Below, in pieces: positions 34,077 to 44,391 of a stretch of 64,000 nucleotides of DNA (its first letter is position 1; the number at the start of each line of letters is the position of its first letter). The notes below the pieces were generated by a model. The model was not told the origin of the DNA, did not search any database, and saw only the letters and a program-made list of their open reading frames with translations. Origin of the DNA: Trichodelitschia bisporula (taxonomy: Eukaryota; Ascomycota; Dothideomycetes; Phaeotrichales; Phaeotrichaceae). The DNA is taken from the NCBI GenBank assembly GCA_010356995.1, contig ML996693.1, forward strand, positions 496,001 through 560,000, written 5' to 3'. Position numbers and translations under genes: made by a program.

Positions 34077-34750
34077 ATGACGGTCCCCACCACCCCCGCC
34101 TTCATCGTCCCTAACGCCACAGACTGGAAGGACCTCATCGCGCATCCCGTCATGGCGTGGATGCAAGAGTACACGCGTCGCTTCGACAAGGGCGAGATCC
34201 AAGGACTTGACTTCAACACCTTCTGTACCTCGGACCTCAAATATGAGAAGATGGACGGGACGATCTGGACCGGAGGTGAGAGGGCCTGGGACGCCGTACT
34301 CGAAACCTACGCGCCCTTCAAGGAGACGAAGCACGCGCCATCTGGCACTGTAGTTGTGTGGGAGACGGAGAAGGGCTGGGAGATGATGGGTCAGGTTACC
34401 CTCTGGGGCGACCTTAAACTCCCGGGCGACTCGCTTGTGGTCGACTCTGAGGGCCGCGCTTGGGATACTGCCGGGCCGGCTATGTTCCACTTCAAGTATG
34501 TGAAGGACCCGGAGGCGCCCCATGGCGGACTGCGCATCAGTGAATGCAAGGTGTGTGCGGATCGGGCAGGGACGTACCAGGAGATGATGAAGCGTGGAAT
34601 GGTGTAGATGTAGGGGCTGGGGAATGTTTTCTTCAGCTGTAGGGAGCTGCTACCTTCCTAGTTGAGCAAACGAAGTCGCCTTTTACTTCGCGAATTTCAT
34701 AGTCGTTGTGACTTGCTTTAAATGATAGTAGCCGTTGCCGAGATGACTGC
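33560..34750 (+). repeat. Tandem segmental duplication, copy 1
   Basis: Unit holds the promoter, the coding gene and the 3' flank; its diverged partner is at about 34,800-36,125. The 3' flank match is 'gag(c)a-..-c-cttttac-cgcgaat' near 34,660-34,700 and 36,030-36,075. Edges are approximate because they were judged by eye. Confidence 0.7.
34077..34607 (+). CDS. Small fungal protein, possibly NTF2/SnoaL-like; duplicated copy 1
   Basis: 176 aa, one exon. Layout: 'FIVPNATDWKDLIAHPVMAW', 'MQEYTRRFDKGEIQGLDF', 'SDLKYEKMDGTIWTGGERAW', 'SGTVVVWETEKGWEMMGQVT', 'AMFHFKYVKDPEAPHGGLRI' and 'CADRAGTYQEMMKRGMV'. An N-terminal helical part followed by alternating strands and a conserved WETEKGWEM block is compatible with an NTF2/SnoaL-like cone fold, but I cannot prove it and no catalytic residues are evident. 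No signal peptide or membrane segment. A diverged, frameshifted copy lies about 1.2 kb downstream in the same direction. Confidence 0.75.
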   Translation: MTVPTTPAFIVPNATDWKDLIAHPVMAWMQEYTRRFDKGEIQGLDFNTFCTSDLKYEKMDGTIWTGGERAWDAVLETYAPFKETKHAPSGTVVVWETEKGWEMMGQVTLWGDLKLPGDSLVVDSEGRAWDTAGPAMFHFKYVKDPEAPHGGLRISECKVCADRAGTYQEMMKRGMV

Positions 34751-35255
34751 TTTCTAAGCTGTACTACATATGTTGTCCCCAATGATAGCCCACTCCATCA
34801 AGATAAAGGTCGGCAAAGCTTCAGCAGAATGGTCGCTCAACATGCTTAACTACAGCTCAACCAAATATTTCGAGGCGAGGGCGGCGAGTTGCTGATTTCA
34901 CCGTCACATTCTTTAGCTCTACCCAGCTACGTGATGCCTTGACAGCGAGCTGAACCTAATGGTGGGATTATCTGGCTTTGTAGCTCTGCTGAAATATGAT
35001 TAGCGTTAACGTGCCGTAGCATCTGCTTTCAGTCCCCCCTCGCTTCACCTTTGCGCCAAAATCTCGGCCCTTCAGATCCCAATATCAATCCCGAATCCTC
35101 TAATCCTCATCGGCGTTGACGTGCCGAAGAGTACGCTTTCAGACCTCCCTTGCTTCAGCTTTGTATCTCGTCCCTTAAAATACCAATCTCAACCCCGATT
35201 TCTCCTGATTGCCATTTCAACACATCCCAAAGTCTGCCTCACATGACTACTCAAC
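34608..35255. other. Intergenic region between the tandem copies, with a ~110-bp internal direct repeat
   Basis: No gene. It carries the 3' flank of copy 1 and the promoter of copy 2. Two diverged direct repeats, about 35,004-35,112 and 35,113-35,210, both begin 'gcgtt(a/g)acgtgccg' and share 'gctttcag-c-cccct-gcttca' and 'ccaat(a/c)tcaa-cccga'. Confidence 0.65.
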
Positions 35256-36125
35256 ATGACGTTCCCCACCACCCCCACCTTCATTGTCGCCGATGCCAAA
35301 GGCTGGAAGGACCTCGTCGCGCACCCTGTTATGGCCTGGACGCAAGAGTACGTGCGGCTCTTTGATGAGGAAAATAAGCTAGACGACTACACCCCCTATC
35401 GCACCTCGAACTTCAAATACTGGGATATGGACGGAAAAATGATCAGCGGGAACAGGGCCTGGAACTACTTAATCGCGTTCTACATGCATTTCAAAGATAC
35501 CACCAAGCACGAGCCCTCCGGGCCTGTGGTGGTCTGGGAGACGGAGAAGAGCTGGGAAATGATGGGCCAGTTCGTCTTCTCGGCCACCATTTGGAACCCG
35601 GCAAAGGGAGTGCGATCGATTCCGAGGGCCGTACGTGGGATGTCAGCGAACCGGCGATGCTCCACATCAAGTACGTCAAGGATCCGGAGGCCCGGCATGG
35701 TGGACTGCGCATCGATGAGCGGAGGATGTATGTGGATCGGGCGAGAGTCTACGGGGAGATGATCAAGCAGAACATGCGCACTGCCTGGGGCCGAGAACTA
35801 GCAGAGCTCTATGGGTATTGGTTCTACGCTCCCAGGCCTGATATGGGTGAAGTGCCAAGTTCCCCTCCAGAAAACTGATGACCTCCCATCCCTGGTTCAC
35901 TGGCCGTATGCCTCATCAAAAGTCGCGGGGCGGCCGGGGGGTTTATCACTTATCCGGTGCGTCCTTGGACGCCTAACATTCATTTGAGATTGTAGTAGAC
36001 GTACCCAATATCTTTTGCTAGGAGCAGTTGCTTCCAAACTTGAACAAATCAAATTGTCTTTTACCCCGCGAATGTCAGCTAATCGCCTGTGGCTTGCCTA
36101 TCCGGGACTACTGCCGTTGTGCTAC
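34800..36125 (+). repeat. Tandem segmental duplication, copy 2
   Basis: Partner of the unit at about 33,560-34,750, head-to-tail, diverged over its whole length including promoter and 3' flank. It has the extra ~110-bp promoter repeat and contains the frameshifted gene copy. Edges are approximate. Confidence 0.7.
35256..35878 (+). pseudogene. Duplicated copy 2 of the small NTF2-like gene, frameshifted
   Basis: The first ~105 codons run in frame from ATG 35256 and match copy 1 ('FIVADAKGWKDLVAHPVMAW', 'VVVWETEKSWEMMGQ'). Between the 'EMMGQ' block and the 'DSEGR' block this copy has 56 nt where copy 1 has 57, a 1-nt deletion near 35,570-35,595. After it the match continues in another frame ('AIDSEGRTWDVSEPAML', 'IKYVKDPEARHGGLRIDE'), to a stop at 35,876-35,878. 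Without correction the first frame ends at 35,762. The second frame runs ~30 codons past the copy 1 stop. No plausible intron explains the shift. Either a young pseudogene or an assembly error. Confidence 0.75.
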
Positions 36126-36288
36126 AGTACCGTAGAAGGCAGTTAAGGCACAGCCTTGCCACGCATGCCGCGGTGCATGCAAGGGCTGGGCACTACCCCG
36201 CAGCCCCGCAATTCAAGCTTCCCCCAGGCACCTCTCGTAACTCCCAACAACAACTCACTGTTGCTACATCCCCCACATCACCGCAATC
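35879..36288. promoter_or_regulatory. Intergenic region upstream of the DPP III gene
   Basis: About 0.4 kb. The left part is the 3' flank of duplication copy 2; the rest, with no strong TATA box, is presumably the DPP III promoter. Confidence 0.5.
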
Positions 36289-38493
36289 ATGGCCATCGAC
36301 GAAGAATCCCTCAAGCACTACCTCGCTGACAGCCCGCCCACTGTTGTGCCGCTGGGCATCAAGCCACACTTCGAGGCCCTCAGCGAGGAGGAGAAGCTCT
36401 ATGCTCACTACATCTCCGTGTAGGCTGATCCGTTGCCTGTCTTACACCGCTAATAGCTCCCCAGCGCCTGCTTCGCTGGCACCCGCATCGTGCTGCGCCA
36501 GGTGAGTCCTGAGGCGGAGTCGATCTACGACTTCATCATCACACTGCACAACGAGTTCAACGGAGACTGGGAGGAAGTCAAGAAGAAGGCGAGCGTGTCG
36601 GACGAGGACATCAAGGATTTCCTCGATTACGCGGCGCAGTTCTTGGGCAACACGGGCAACTACAAGTCCTTTGGGGACAGCAAGTTCGTGCCGCGCATCG
36701 GGGTCATTGCGCTCAAGGCCATTGCGTCCGCCACGCCCAAGACAATCCAGCTGTGGGAGCAGATCAAGGATGGCGTCTTTGCCAGCCGCGATATTGGGCT
36801 TATGCACCTCGGGTATCCCGATGCCGGCCATCTCAGCACCTATTACCCAGATAGTCCGGATATTACGAAGGAGGAAATCACGCTGCTGAGCGACTTCCTC
36901 GAGGCCAAGAAGCTGCTACCGGCGAACACACGGCTGCGCAAGACACCCGCGGGCTACGAGGTGCTCATTGCATCGGCGGAGAAGGCGCCCGCGGAGAGCG
37001 AGCGCGACATCCCGGTCAAGGAATGGGACTTGGAGGGTGCGCTGCGCGGCAAGAAGCTGTTCCTGACGTTCGGTGATTACAGCGCCGAAATGGCGAAGAT
37101 TGCCGATGCACTCGAGGAGGCGGGCAAGCATGCGGGGAATGAGACGGAGAAGCAGATGATGGAGGCGTATGTGAAGTCTTTCCGCACCGGTTCGCTTGAG
37201 GCCTACAAGCAGAGCCAGCGGTTCTGGATCCGTGACAAGGGGCCCATGGTTGAGAGCGATATTGGCTTCGTCGAGACGTACCGTGATCCGCATGGCATTC
37301 GTGGTGAGTGGGAGGGCTTCGTGGCGATGGTGAATAAGGAGCGGACGCGCGCTTTTGGCAATCTGGTTGAGGCGGCGCCGTCGCTGATTCCTAAGTTGCC
37401 CTGGGATAAGGAATTTGAGAAGGACAAGTTCTTGAGCCCGGACTTTACGTCGCTGGAGGTGTTGACCTTTGCGGGAAGCGGGTATGTTTGGTTTTCCTGG
37501 TAGCTGCGTGACTGACTCCTTCGCAGCATCCCCGCTGGCATCAACATCCCCAACTACGATGATATCCGCCAGACGGAGGGCTTCAAGAATGTGTCGCTGG
37601 GGAATGTGCTCAGCGCGAAGGCGCCCAATGAGCCAGTGCCCTTTATCAAGTCTTCCGATCTGGAAGTCTACAACAAGAACCGCGACGTGGCGTTCGAAGT
37701 ACAAGTCGGGCTCCACGAGCTCCTCGGCCACGGCTGCGGCAAGCTTCTCCAAGAAACCGCGCCGGGCCAGTACAACTTCGACCACGAGCACCCACCCACC
37801 AACCCACTCACAGGGAAGCCCGTGACGTCATGGTACAAGCCGGGCCAGACCTGGGGCAGCGTCTTCGGCCCCGTAGCCGCGAGCTACGAAGAGTGCCGCG
37901 CCGAATGCGTCGCCATGGCGCTCAGCTGCGACTTCAGCGTCCTGCAGATCTTCGGGCTCGGCGATGGGACTGAGGATATCAACGGCCCGGCCGGCGACGT
38001 GCTGTACGCGAGCTACCTCAGCATGGCGCGGGCCGGCATCGCAGCGCTCGAGTTCTGGGACCCGAAGAGTCGGAAGTGGGGCCAGGCGCACATGCAGGCG
38101 CGCTACAGCATCTTGCGCACGTTCCTTGCTGCTGGGCCGGAGTTTGCGAGTCTGGATTTTGAGAAGAGTGATTTGAGTGATTTGACGGTGCGGATTGAGC
38201 GCGGGAAGATTTTGGAGCTGGGGAGACCGGCGGTCGAGAAGTATCTCCAGCAGTTGCATGTGCTTAAGGCGACGGCGGATGTGGTGGAGGGGGCGAGAGT
38301 GTATAATCAGATTACGGGCGTGGATGAATTTTTTGCGGAGAAGGTGAGGCCGGCGGTGCTGGCGAAGAAGATCCCGAGGAAGGTTTTTGTGCAGGCGAAT
38401 ACGGTGGTTGAGGATGGGAAGGTGGGCCTGCGTGAGTATGAGGCGACGCCGCAGGGGATGATTCGCAGCTATGCGGAGAGGACGTATATCTGA
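36289..38493 (+). CDS. DPP3: Dipeptidyl peptidase III (zinc metallopeptidase M49)
   Basis: Exons 36289-36419, 36465-37481, 37527-38493; 704 aa, the family length. Both introns are 45 nt. Removes dipeptides from the N-terminus of short peptides, mainly in the cytosol. The zinc-binding HELLGH is at residues 446-451 and the second metal motif EECRAE at 504-509, both at positions expected for M49. Other hallmarks: 'GTRIVLRQVSPEAESIYDFI', 'IQLWEQIKDGVF', 'DKGPMVESDIGFVETYRDP', 'GIPAGINIPNYDDIRQTEGF' (created at the second splice). The first donor is taken as GTAGGC at 36420, giving '...YISVACFAGTRI'; an adjacent GTGTAG does not keep frame. No signal peptide. Confidence 0.95.
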
Positions 38494-39094
38494 TTTGTCT
38501 GGCCGAGATTGGAGGCATACTTCCGTATTTTGCAAGTAAAAGAGAGAGTTCTGAGCCTAAAACGTCAGTGCTGACATGACATCATGAGCCGCGAGCATCC
38601 GCAGTGAAGGGTAATTAACGCAAGGCTGGAATGCTATTTCGCATGCTGATGGACGGAGGGGAGGAAGAGAAGCCGAACACAATTCCCGCAACTCAGCAAC
38701 AACAGCAACGCTGCAGTGTTCCTGCACATGCTCCCCCCACATCCGGCAAGTACCGGTCGCCACAAGGCCTCCCACTAGCGCCCGGCTTAGGTTCAATTGG
38801 CGCGCGGGGTCGCGCAAGGCCGCCCCTCCCCGCACGAGAAACCAGGCGTTCGGCGATCCATTCCCGGGTAATTTGCTCATTAAGCGAGGAGGGGGCGAAC
38901 GGGGAAGCTGAGACATTACAGAGAAGTACAAATGAGCATTAATTCCCCGCTTGTTGGTCTTTGTTGTGACTTCTGCGATTTTTGTGCCTGTTCCTGAACC
39001 GAGTGTCGAGATCTCGTATCGAGCCTTGTATCCGATCTTGCGACCCTGCAAGGCTGAGAGCTAAGCTAGCATCGCGTTCGCGACGACGACACTC
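38494..39094. other. Intergenic region between DPP III and the MpaB-like gene
   Basis: About 0.6 kb between two same-strand genes; holds the DPP III 3' end and the downstream promoter. A CAA/CAG-type short repeat lies near 38,690-38,715. No supported ORF. Confidence 0.5.
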
Positions 39095-40457
39095 ATGATG
39101 GCGGGAAGCAACACCACCAGCACTGCCATCCCGGCGTCAAGCAAGATGTCGTTCTCCGCTCCCAGCGCCCCCATCCTCATCTCCGCTCTCCTAGGCTACA
39201 TCCTCCTCGTCCGGCTCCTGCGCTACCGCGCCCTCGCCGCCCTCCACCGCGACTACCCGTACAAGACACGCGCCTCGCTCGCCACCATGACCAACGCAGA
39301 CGCAACCAAGATCCAAGCCACAGTCTTCGAAACCGAGTTTCCGTTCACAGCCGAGAAGGCGCTGCAGTTCGCGCTGTTTAAGACGTATGGCATACCGAGT
39401 ATATCCAAGGTCCTGGTTAAGACGGGGCAGTTTGCGGGAAAGATGGCGAGTCGGCGGTTCGCGGATACGGAGGTCTTGATCAGCGAGTTTACGGCGTGGG
39501 CACCGGACTCGGACCGCGCGACGGAGGCGATTGCGCGGATGAATTACCTGCATAAGTACGTCCCCCAGTCGCCCGTGGGCATACCCGCTAATTCAGCGCA
39601 AGTTTGTACCGAAAATCCGGCCTCATCACCGACGACGACTTGCTGTACACCCTCGCGCTCTTCGCACTCGAGCCCAAGCGCTGGATCGCGCGCTACGAGT
39701 GGCGGAAAATGAGCGACATTGAGCTCGCGGCCTTGTACGTAGCGCCATCCACCCTGCCCCTCAAATTGAACCCTTGTTCCTAACCCCCCCTCCCCACAGC
39801 GGCACCTTCTGGCACGCCCTCGGCGTCGCCATGTCCATCCCCACCACCGCCCTCGGCCCCTTCGAAGACGGACTCTCCTACCTCGACGCCATCGAAAAAT
39901 GGTCTGACGACTACGAAGCCCGCACGATGGTCCACCATCCCAACAACCAAATCGCAGGCGACGCGACCGCCGCGCTGCTTTTGTGGGATGTGCCGCACTT
40001 TCTGCACGGATTCGGGAGGCAGGTTGTTGCTGCGCTGATGGACGAGCGCTTGCGCCTGGCGATGGGGTTCGAGAAGCCCCCGCGCTGGGTGGCGGGGTTG
40101 GTGCATGGGGGGCTCCTGGTGCGGAAGTATGCGATAAGGTATTTGGCGTTGCCGAGGCCGTATGTGCTGCGGAGACGGACGGTGGAGGATGAACCGGGGA
40201 GGGATGGGAGATTGCATCGCGTGGCGTATGAGAGTGAGCCGTGGTATGTGGATGATGGGTTTGTGAGTCGGTGGGGGCCGCAGGCGTTGGTTAAGAGGCT
40301 TATGGGACGGCCGGTGCCGGGGAAGGAGTGGCAGCCGCAGGGGTATTTGCTGAGGGAGGTTGGGCCGGAGAAGTTGGTTGGGAAGGGGGTGAAGGAGGTT
40401 TTGAGTGAGAAGGAGAGGTTGATGAGGGCGGGGAGGGTGGGGTGTCCGTTCCGGTGA
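39095..40457 (+). CDS. MpaB-like ER-bound oxygenase (rubber oxygenase/DUF2236 family)
   Basis: Exons 39095-39555, 39603-39734, 39800-40457; 416 aa. The N-terminus carries one membrane segment ('ILISALLGYILLVRLL', about residues 29-45), fitting ER membrane anchoring as shown for MpaB. The oxygenase domain contains 'FETEFPFTAEKALQFALFKT', 'GIPSISKVLVKTGQF', 'RRFADTEVLISEF', 'YRKSGLITDDDLLYTLALF' and 'WRKMSDIELAALGTFWHALG', the last two completed by splicing. MpaB in mycophenolic acid synthesis cleaves a farnesyl chain; related fungal proteins are common and mostly uncharacterised. No biosynthetic cluster genes surround this one, so a housekeeping or lipid role is as likely. It converges on a JmjC gene. 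Confidence 0.85.
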
Positions 40458-40590
40458 GGGGCTGAAGGTTGATAATAAGGTGTCCCGGGTAATATATCGG
40501 ATAGACCCGTATGCCGTAGTTCTCGTGATTCGGCATACAGCGCTGGTTTACGCGCCGATATCCGGCCTTCCCGCACCGTTCTCGGCCCGG

Positions 40591-41445
40591 CTACCGAAAC
40601 CACCAGTTGACCGAAGCATTAATCCCTTCCCCCACGCCCCGGACGCTATGCCACCACCCCAGTGGAATGTACAGCGCATCGCCGGCCTCAAGCTGTGCCT
40701 CGAACCCCTCAACCACCCCGTCCCATCCCCCGTCTCCCCCCTGCTCCTTCCACGCTCCCCAAATCCACCCCTCGACTCCTTCCCCCTCCTTCCCCTCCCC
40801 CATCAAGTTCCCCCGCACCCGTCCCCTCCCGCCAAACACAGCCGCATGCACCCAATCCCCAACATGCGGCGCCAACAAACGCACTACCTTCCTCCCTGCA
40901 ATCTGTACCAAAAGATTCGGATTCGGATCGCGATGAAGCGGCGTCCGGGTGGGTGGGATGCCGAGCCACAGCGATGACCCATAGACATCGCCCTTCCCTA
41001 CCTCAGACAACAGCGGCGGGGTCGGGATATCGGCAGCCAAGGACGGGGGGAGGGAAATAAGCGGCGTTTGCGCTATGTAGAGTTGGTCTTGGGAATTAGG
41101 GGGGGTGGAGGAGAGCGCGGCTGCAGCCCATGTATTGAAGAGACTGAAGGGGGCGAGGGCGCTGGTGAAGCCGCCTGGCGTGGTGCGCTCGAGGTTTACG
41201 GAGAAGGAGGCGTGGGAGGGGGAGGCGGTAAGGTAGGGGGAGAGTTGTAGGCCCAAGTGCGGGGGTTCGCGGGGGACGAACCATTTCTGGCTGAGAGGGA
41301 GGGGCGCGCAGAGTTGCGAGAGAGGGAAGAGGGTTGGTGTCCCGGGGGCGATATGTGCGGTGCGGAGGTGCGTGGGGGAGAGGGGGTGGAGGGTGCGGAG
41401 GGGGGTTATGCGGAGGGGGAGGGTGCGGAGGGGGAGGGGGAGCAT
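40591..41445 (-). CDS. JmjC/cupin-like domain protein (FIH1/JMJD family)
   Basis: 284 aa, no intron, Pro- and Leu-rich N-terminus. The JmjC core is visible: 'GSSLWLGIPPTRTPLHRDPNPNLLVQIAGRKVVRLLAP', with an H-x-D iron pair (HRD) and the later 'GDALYIPLGWWHSVRG' whose His completes the Fe(II) facial triad, then 'NASVNWWF'. Such proteins are 2-oxoglutarate/Fe(II)-dependent hydroxylases or demethylases; with this compact size, a cytosolic or nuclear protein hydroxylase is likely. The substrate is unknown. It is convergent with the MpaB-like gene (133 bp apart). Confidence 0.85.
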   Translation of the reverse strand: MLPLPLRTLPLRITPLRTLHPLSPTHLRTAHIAPGTPTLFPLSQLCAPLPLSQKWFVPREPPHLGLQLSPYLTASPSHASFSVNLERTTPGGFTSALAPFSLFNTWAAAALSSTPPNSQDQLYIAQTPLISLPPSLAADIPTPPLLSEVGKGDVYGSSLWLGIPPTRTPLHRDPNPNLLVQIAGRKVVRLLAPHVGDWVHAAVFGGRGRVRGNLMGEGKEGEGVEGWIWGAWKEQGGDGGWDGVVEGFEAQLEAGDALYIPLGWWHSVRGVGEGINASVNWWFR

Positions 41446-42810
41446 GGTTGGGGAGTAGAGTTGGCGGGGAAGAGGGCGGAGCGGTGAGGATCGTCGTTTT
41501 TTGAGGGTGGTGGTCGAGTTAGGCGTTGAATTTGGGGTGCAGTGCGGGTGGAGGGATGCGGAGCGGATGCAGGTACCGCCGCGTGGGGTTGACTAGGGGT
41601 GGGAGACTAGTTTGATGTGGCTTCTGTTGGCGACATCGGGTTGAGGTTGGACAGATGTCGGGTTCTCCAGGATGAGGATGGGATGGTCGGTGCTGTGAAG
41701 AGAGATATCGCATGTCATGCTCGATCCGTTGTTGTACTGCGGGTTGCCGATACAAAGATTTTCGGGACAGGTGTTGTGGGGAAGGAGATATCAAATACAT
41801 TTCTGGCTCAGCCGACTGGTTGACTTCACCATTTCCGAAACTGTTCCGGTTCGCAATCCAACGGCAGTCCGTCGGCTTAATTCTCTATGCCGACACGGAA
41901 GCCATCTTAACAAGCAGCCATCTCACACTCTAAAGTCCCCTCGGGCCACAAACCGCAGTCTGACCTCCTCTGTCCAACCGGCCCGACCGTTAGGCCTCCC
42001 GGGACGCCAGGACCGGCCCGCCCCACCGCTCTCTTCGGTCCCATAAAACAGCTTCCCGTCGCCAAGAGCAGGAGCTCCCGCGAGCTGGCAGCTCTCTTAT
42101 TGCTCCGCAAAGTGTAACTCATGACGTGGGCGGATGCGACCGGAGGATGGGTGGGGCGGTGCATGCTGGGCTGGTGTTGGTGTTGGTGTTGGTGTTGGCG
42201 TGTTGCTAGTTCCAGTGTTGCTGCTGCCGCTGACTGCTTGCGATGCTTTCATGCGGTGGGATCGCTGCATACCCAGCTCAACGCTCCAGCGATAGATCCA
42301 AGGCGAGTTGCTGCGCCTGCACCTCGCCGCCTCTCCCGGCGTGGCTGAGACGAAGTGCAAAGCAAAGGCATTGGGGCGACTCGAAATGCGGACGGGAAAC
42401 AAAGAACTCGAGTCGAGTCGGGTGGCCAACAGCACTCTAGCTGCGGACAGCAGATTAAGGACAGGGCGCGTGAGAGAGAAAAGGCCCAGAATACGTGTCT
42501 ACTCTTCACGTTAGTAACCCGCTAGAATAGAAGGAGTAGTGAAGATGCGGCTCGTGAAGTTGGTTTGTACGTGACTTATTGCTTGTGGTACTGTACATAG
42601 CAACCCCCCTCCCCCCCGCCCCAAGCACAAGCCCGCACGCGTTCCAAACCTTCTTTCAGGCCACATTTCACCTCAACCTCCAGCTTGCCTACAACCCCAC
42701 ATACTTCACCACCCATACTTCACCAACCACATCACCTCGCTTCTTCTCCCCCGCTCTCCCCCGCGCTCTAAATACACCCATCGCCCTCATTCTCCTATAC
42801 CTTCACCACA
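41446..42810. other. Intergenic region between the JmjC gene (-) and ERV29 (+)
   Basis: About 1.4 kb with the divergent promoters of the two neighbours. It contains a GTTGGT-type microsatellite at about 42,171-42,207 and C/T-rich leader-like sequence from 42,600. No ORF has recognisable content. Confidence 0.55.
42171..42207. repeat. Microsatellite, TGGTGT hexamer
   Basis: Six-base units of tggtgt/ttggtg repeated about five times inside intergenic DNA. Confidence 0.8.
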
Positions 42811-43964
42811 ATGGCCCAAATACGGGGTACCGCCGGCTACCACCTGGGCAACCAGAGCCCCTTCGGTGGCCCCGGCATGAGCGAAGCTACGAACGATCCC
42901 AGTCCCCTCGATGCTATCCGCGAGCAGACGAGCAAGATTGAAGACTTTCTTGATACCGTGTCCGATCCCTTGAAGCCGTACGTCTCCTCTGCTGCTGTTC
43001 CCGTCTCGGGAGCCGAGTGGGGTTGTGAAAGCTGACAGCGGCTCGCGACCCAGTTACCTCCCCGCAATCGGACGTTTCCTCATTGTCGTAACCTTCCTCG
43101 AAGATGCACTCCGCATAGTGACTCAATGGAGCGATCAGCTCCTGTACCTGCACGACTACCGCCACAGTGAGTTTCACGCCGACCTCTAACTACAATCACT
43201 ACGAAAGGACCCCGCTAACCGCCGCTCCAGTCCCCCGCGGCATCACGCACATCTTCCTCATTGTCAATGTCATCGTCATGACCGCCTCCTCCATCATGAT
43301 CATCGGACGCAAACACTCCGAGTACGCCGTGAGCGGCCTCCTAGGCGTAGTGGTAACACAAGCACTGGGCTACGGTCTCATCTTCGACCTCAACTTCTTC
43401 CTGCGCAACCTGTCCGTCGTCGGCGGGCTGCTCATGGTGCTGTCGGACTCATGGGTGCGCAAGCGCTTCACCCCAGCTGGGCTGCCGCAGCTCGATGAGA
43501 AGGACCGCAAGATGTATATCCAGCTAGCCGGTCGCGTGCTCCTTATCTTCCTCTTCGTTGGCTTTGTCTTTGCTGGCGAGTGGAGCATCTGGCGCGTTGT
43601 GGTCTCGATGCTCGGCTTTGTGGCGTGTGTTATGGTAGTGGTTGGGTTTAAGGCCAAGTTCAGCGCTGTGATGCTTGTGTTGATTCTGAGCATTTTCAAC
43701 CTGCTGGTTAACAACTTCTGGACAGTGAGTTTCCTTTGTGCTTGCTGGACGGCCCTTGCTGACGAGAGAAATAGCTTCACCCGCACCACCCGCACAAGGA
43801 CTTCGCCAAGTACGACTTTTTCCAGATCCTATCTATTGTGTATGCGCTCCCTTTCGCTGTCAACCTGGACTCTTTACTAACCTTCTCCCAGTGGCGGCCT
43901 CCTCCTCTTGGTCAACATGGGCCCCGGCACGATCAGCGTGGACGAGAAGAAGAAGGTGTATTAA
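42811..43964 (+). CDS. ERV29: Erv29/SURF4-family ER-to-Golgi cargo receptor
   Basis: Five exons: 42811-42977, 43054-43166, 43231-43724, 43775-43839, 43892-43964; 303 aa, the usual size. Multi-pass membrane protein: at least six hydrophobic segments ('RFLIVVTFLEDALRI', 'IFLIVNVIVMTASSIMII', 'AVSGLLGVVVTQALGYGL', 'LLIFLFVGFVF', 'VVVSMLGFVACVMVVVGF', 'AVMLVLILSIFNLLVNNF'). '[27 protein letters not shown]' is assembled from the last three exons. C-terminus 'DEKKKVY' carries a KKxx ER-retrieval signal. Erv29 packs soluble secretory cargo into COPII vesicles. Confidence 0.94.
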
Positions 43965-44391
43965 GCTGGTGGAAAGGCGACGGGGGAGTTGGTGTGCAAG
44001 CAGACCACGACCACAGGATGATGGATGCGGTAGCGAAATAGGAGGGGGGGGCGGGGCATTTACGTCAAAAATCAATCTCACACCTACACACACACACACA
44101 CACACGAGTTTCATGGAGTTTTTCACGCGGGAATCTGCTCGGGGCGCCTCTTGTACATTATCAAAAGGCAATTCTTTTTGACTACTTATGGCCCGATGAA
44201 TGCTTGCTTTTTTTTATGGTGACCGGTGTGCACGTGGGTTAGGGACCAGATATCTGGGCGCGGGGTCGTGACGTCTGGTGCTCAACTACAGCTCTTGGGA
44301 TCTTTCATATCTATTTTCAAGTATGATTCAAGTGCGGACAGTCCATTGCAACCTGCTAACAATGTTGTAGTCCCTGATACTCGCCGCGAAC
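43965..44391. other. Intergenic region between ERV29 and the nucleoside hydrolase
   Basis: About 0.4 kb. An (AC)n microsatellite lies at about 44,085-44,105, probably in the ERV29 3' UTR. A CTAAC near 44,354 followed by 'tgtag' at about 44,366-44,370 could be the acceptor of a 5' UTR intron of the next gene. Confidence 0.45.

Noticed and set aside
36916-37791. 291-codon antisense frame within DPP III
   Set aside because: Shadow frame; the sense strand carries the active-site motifs.
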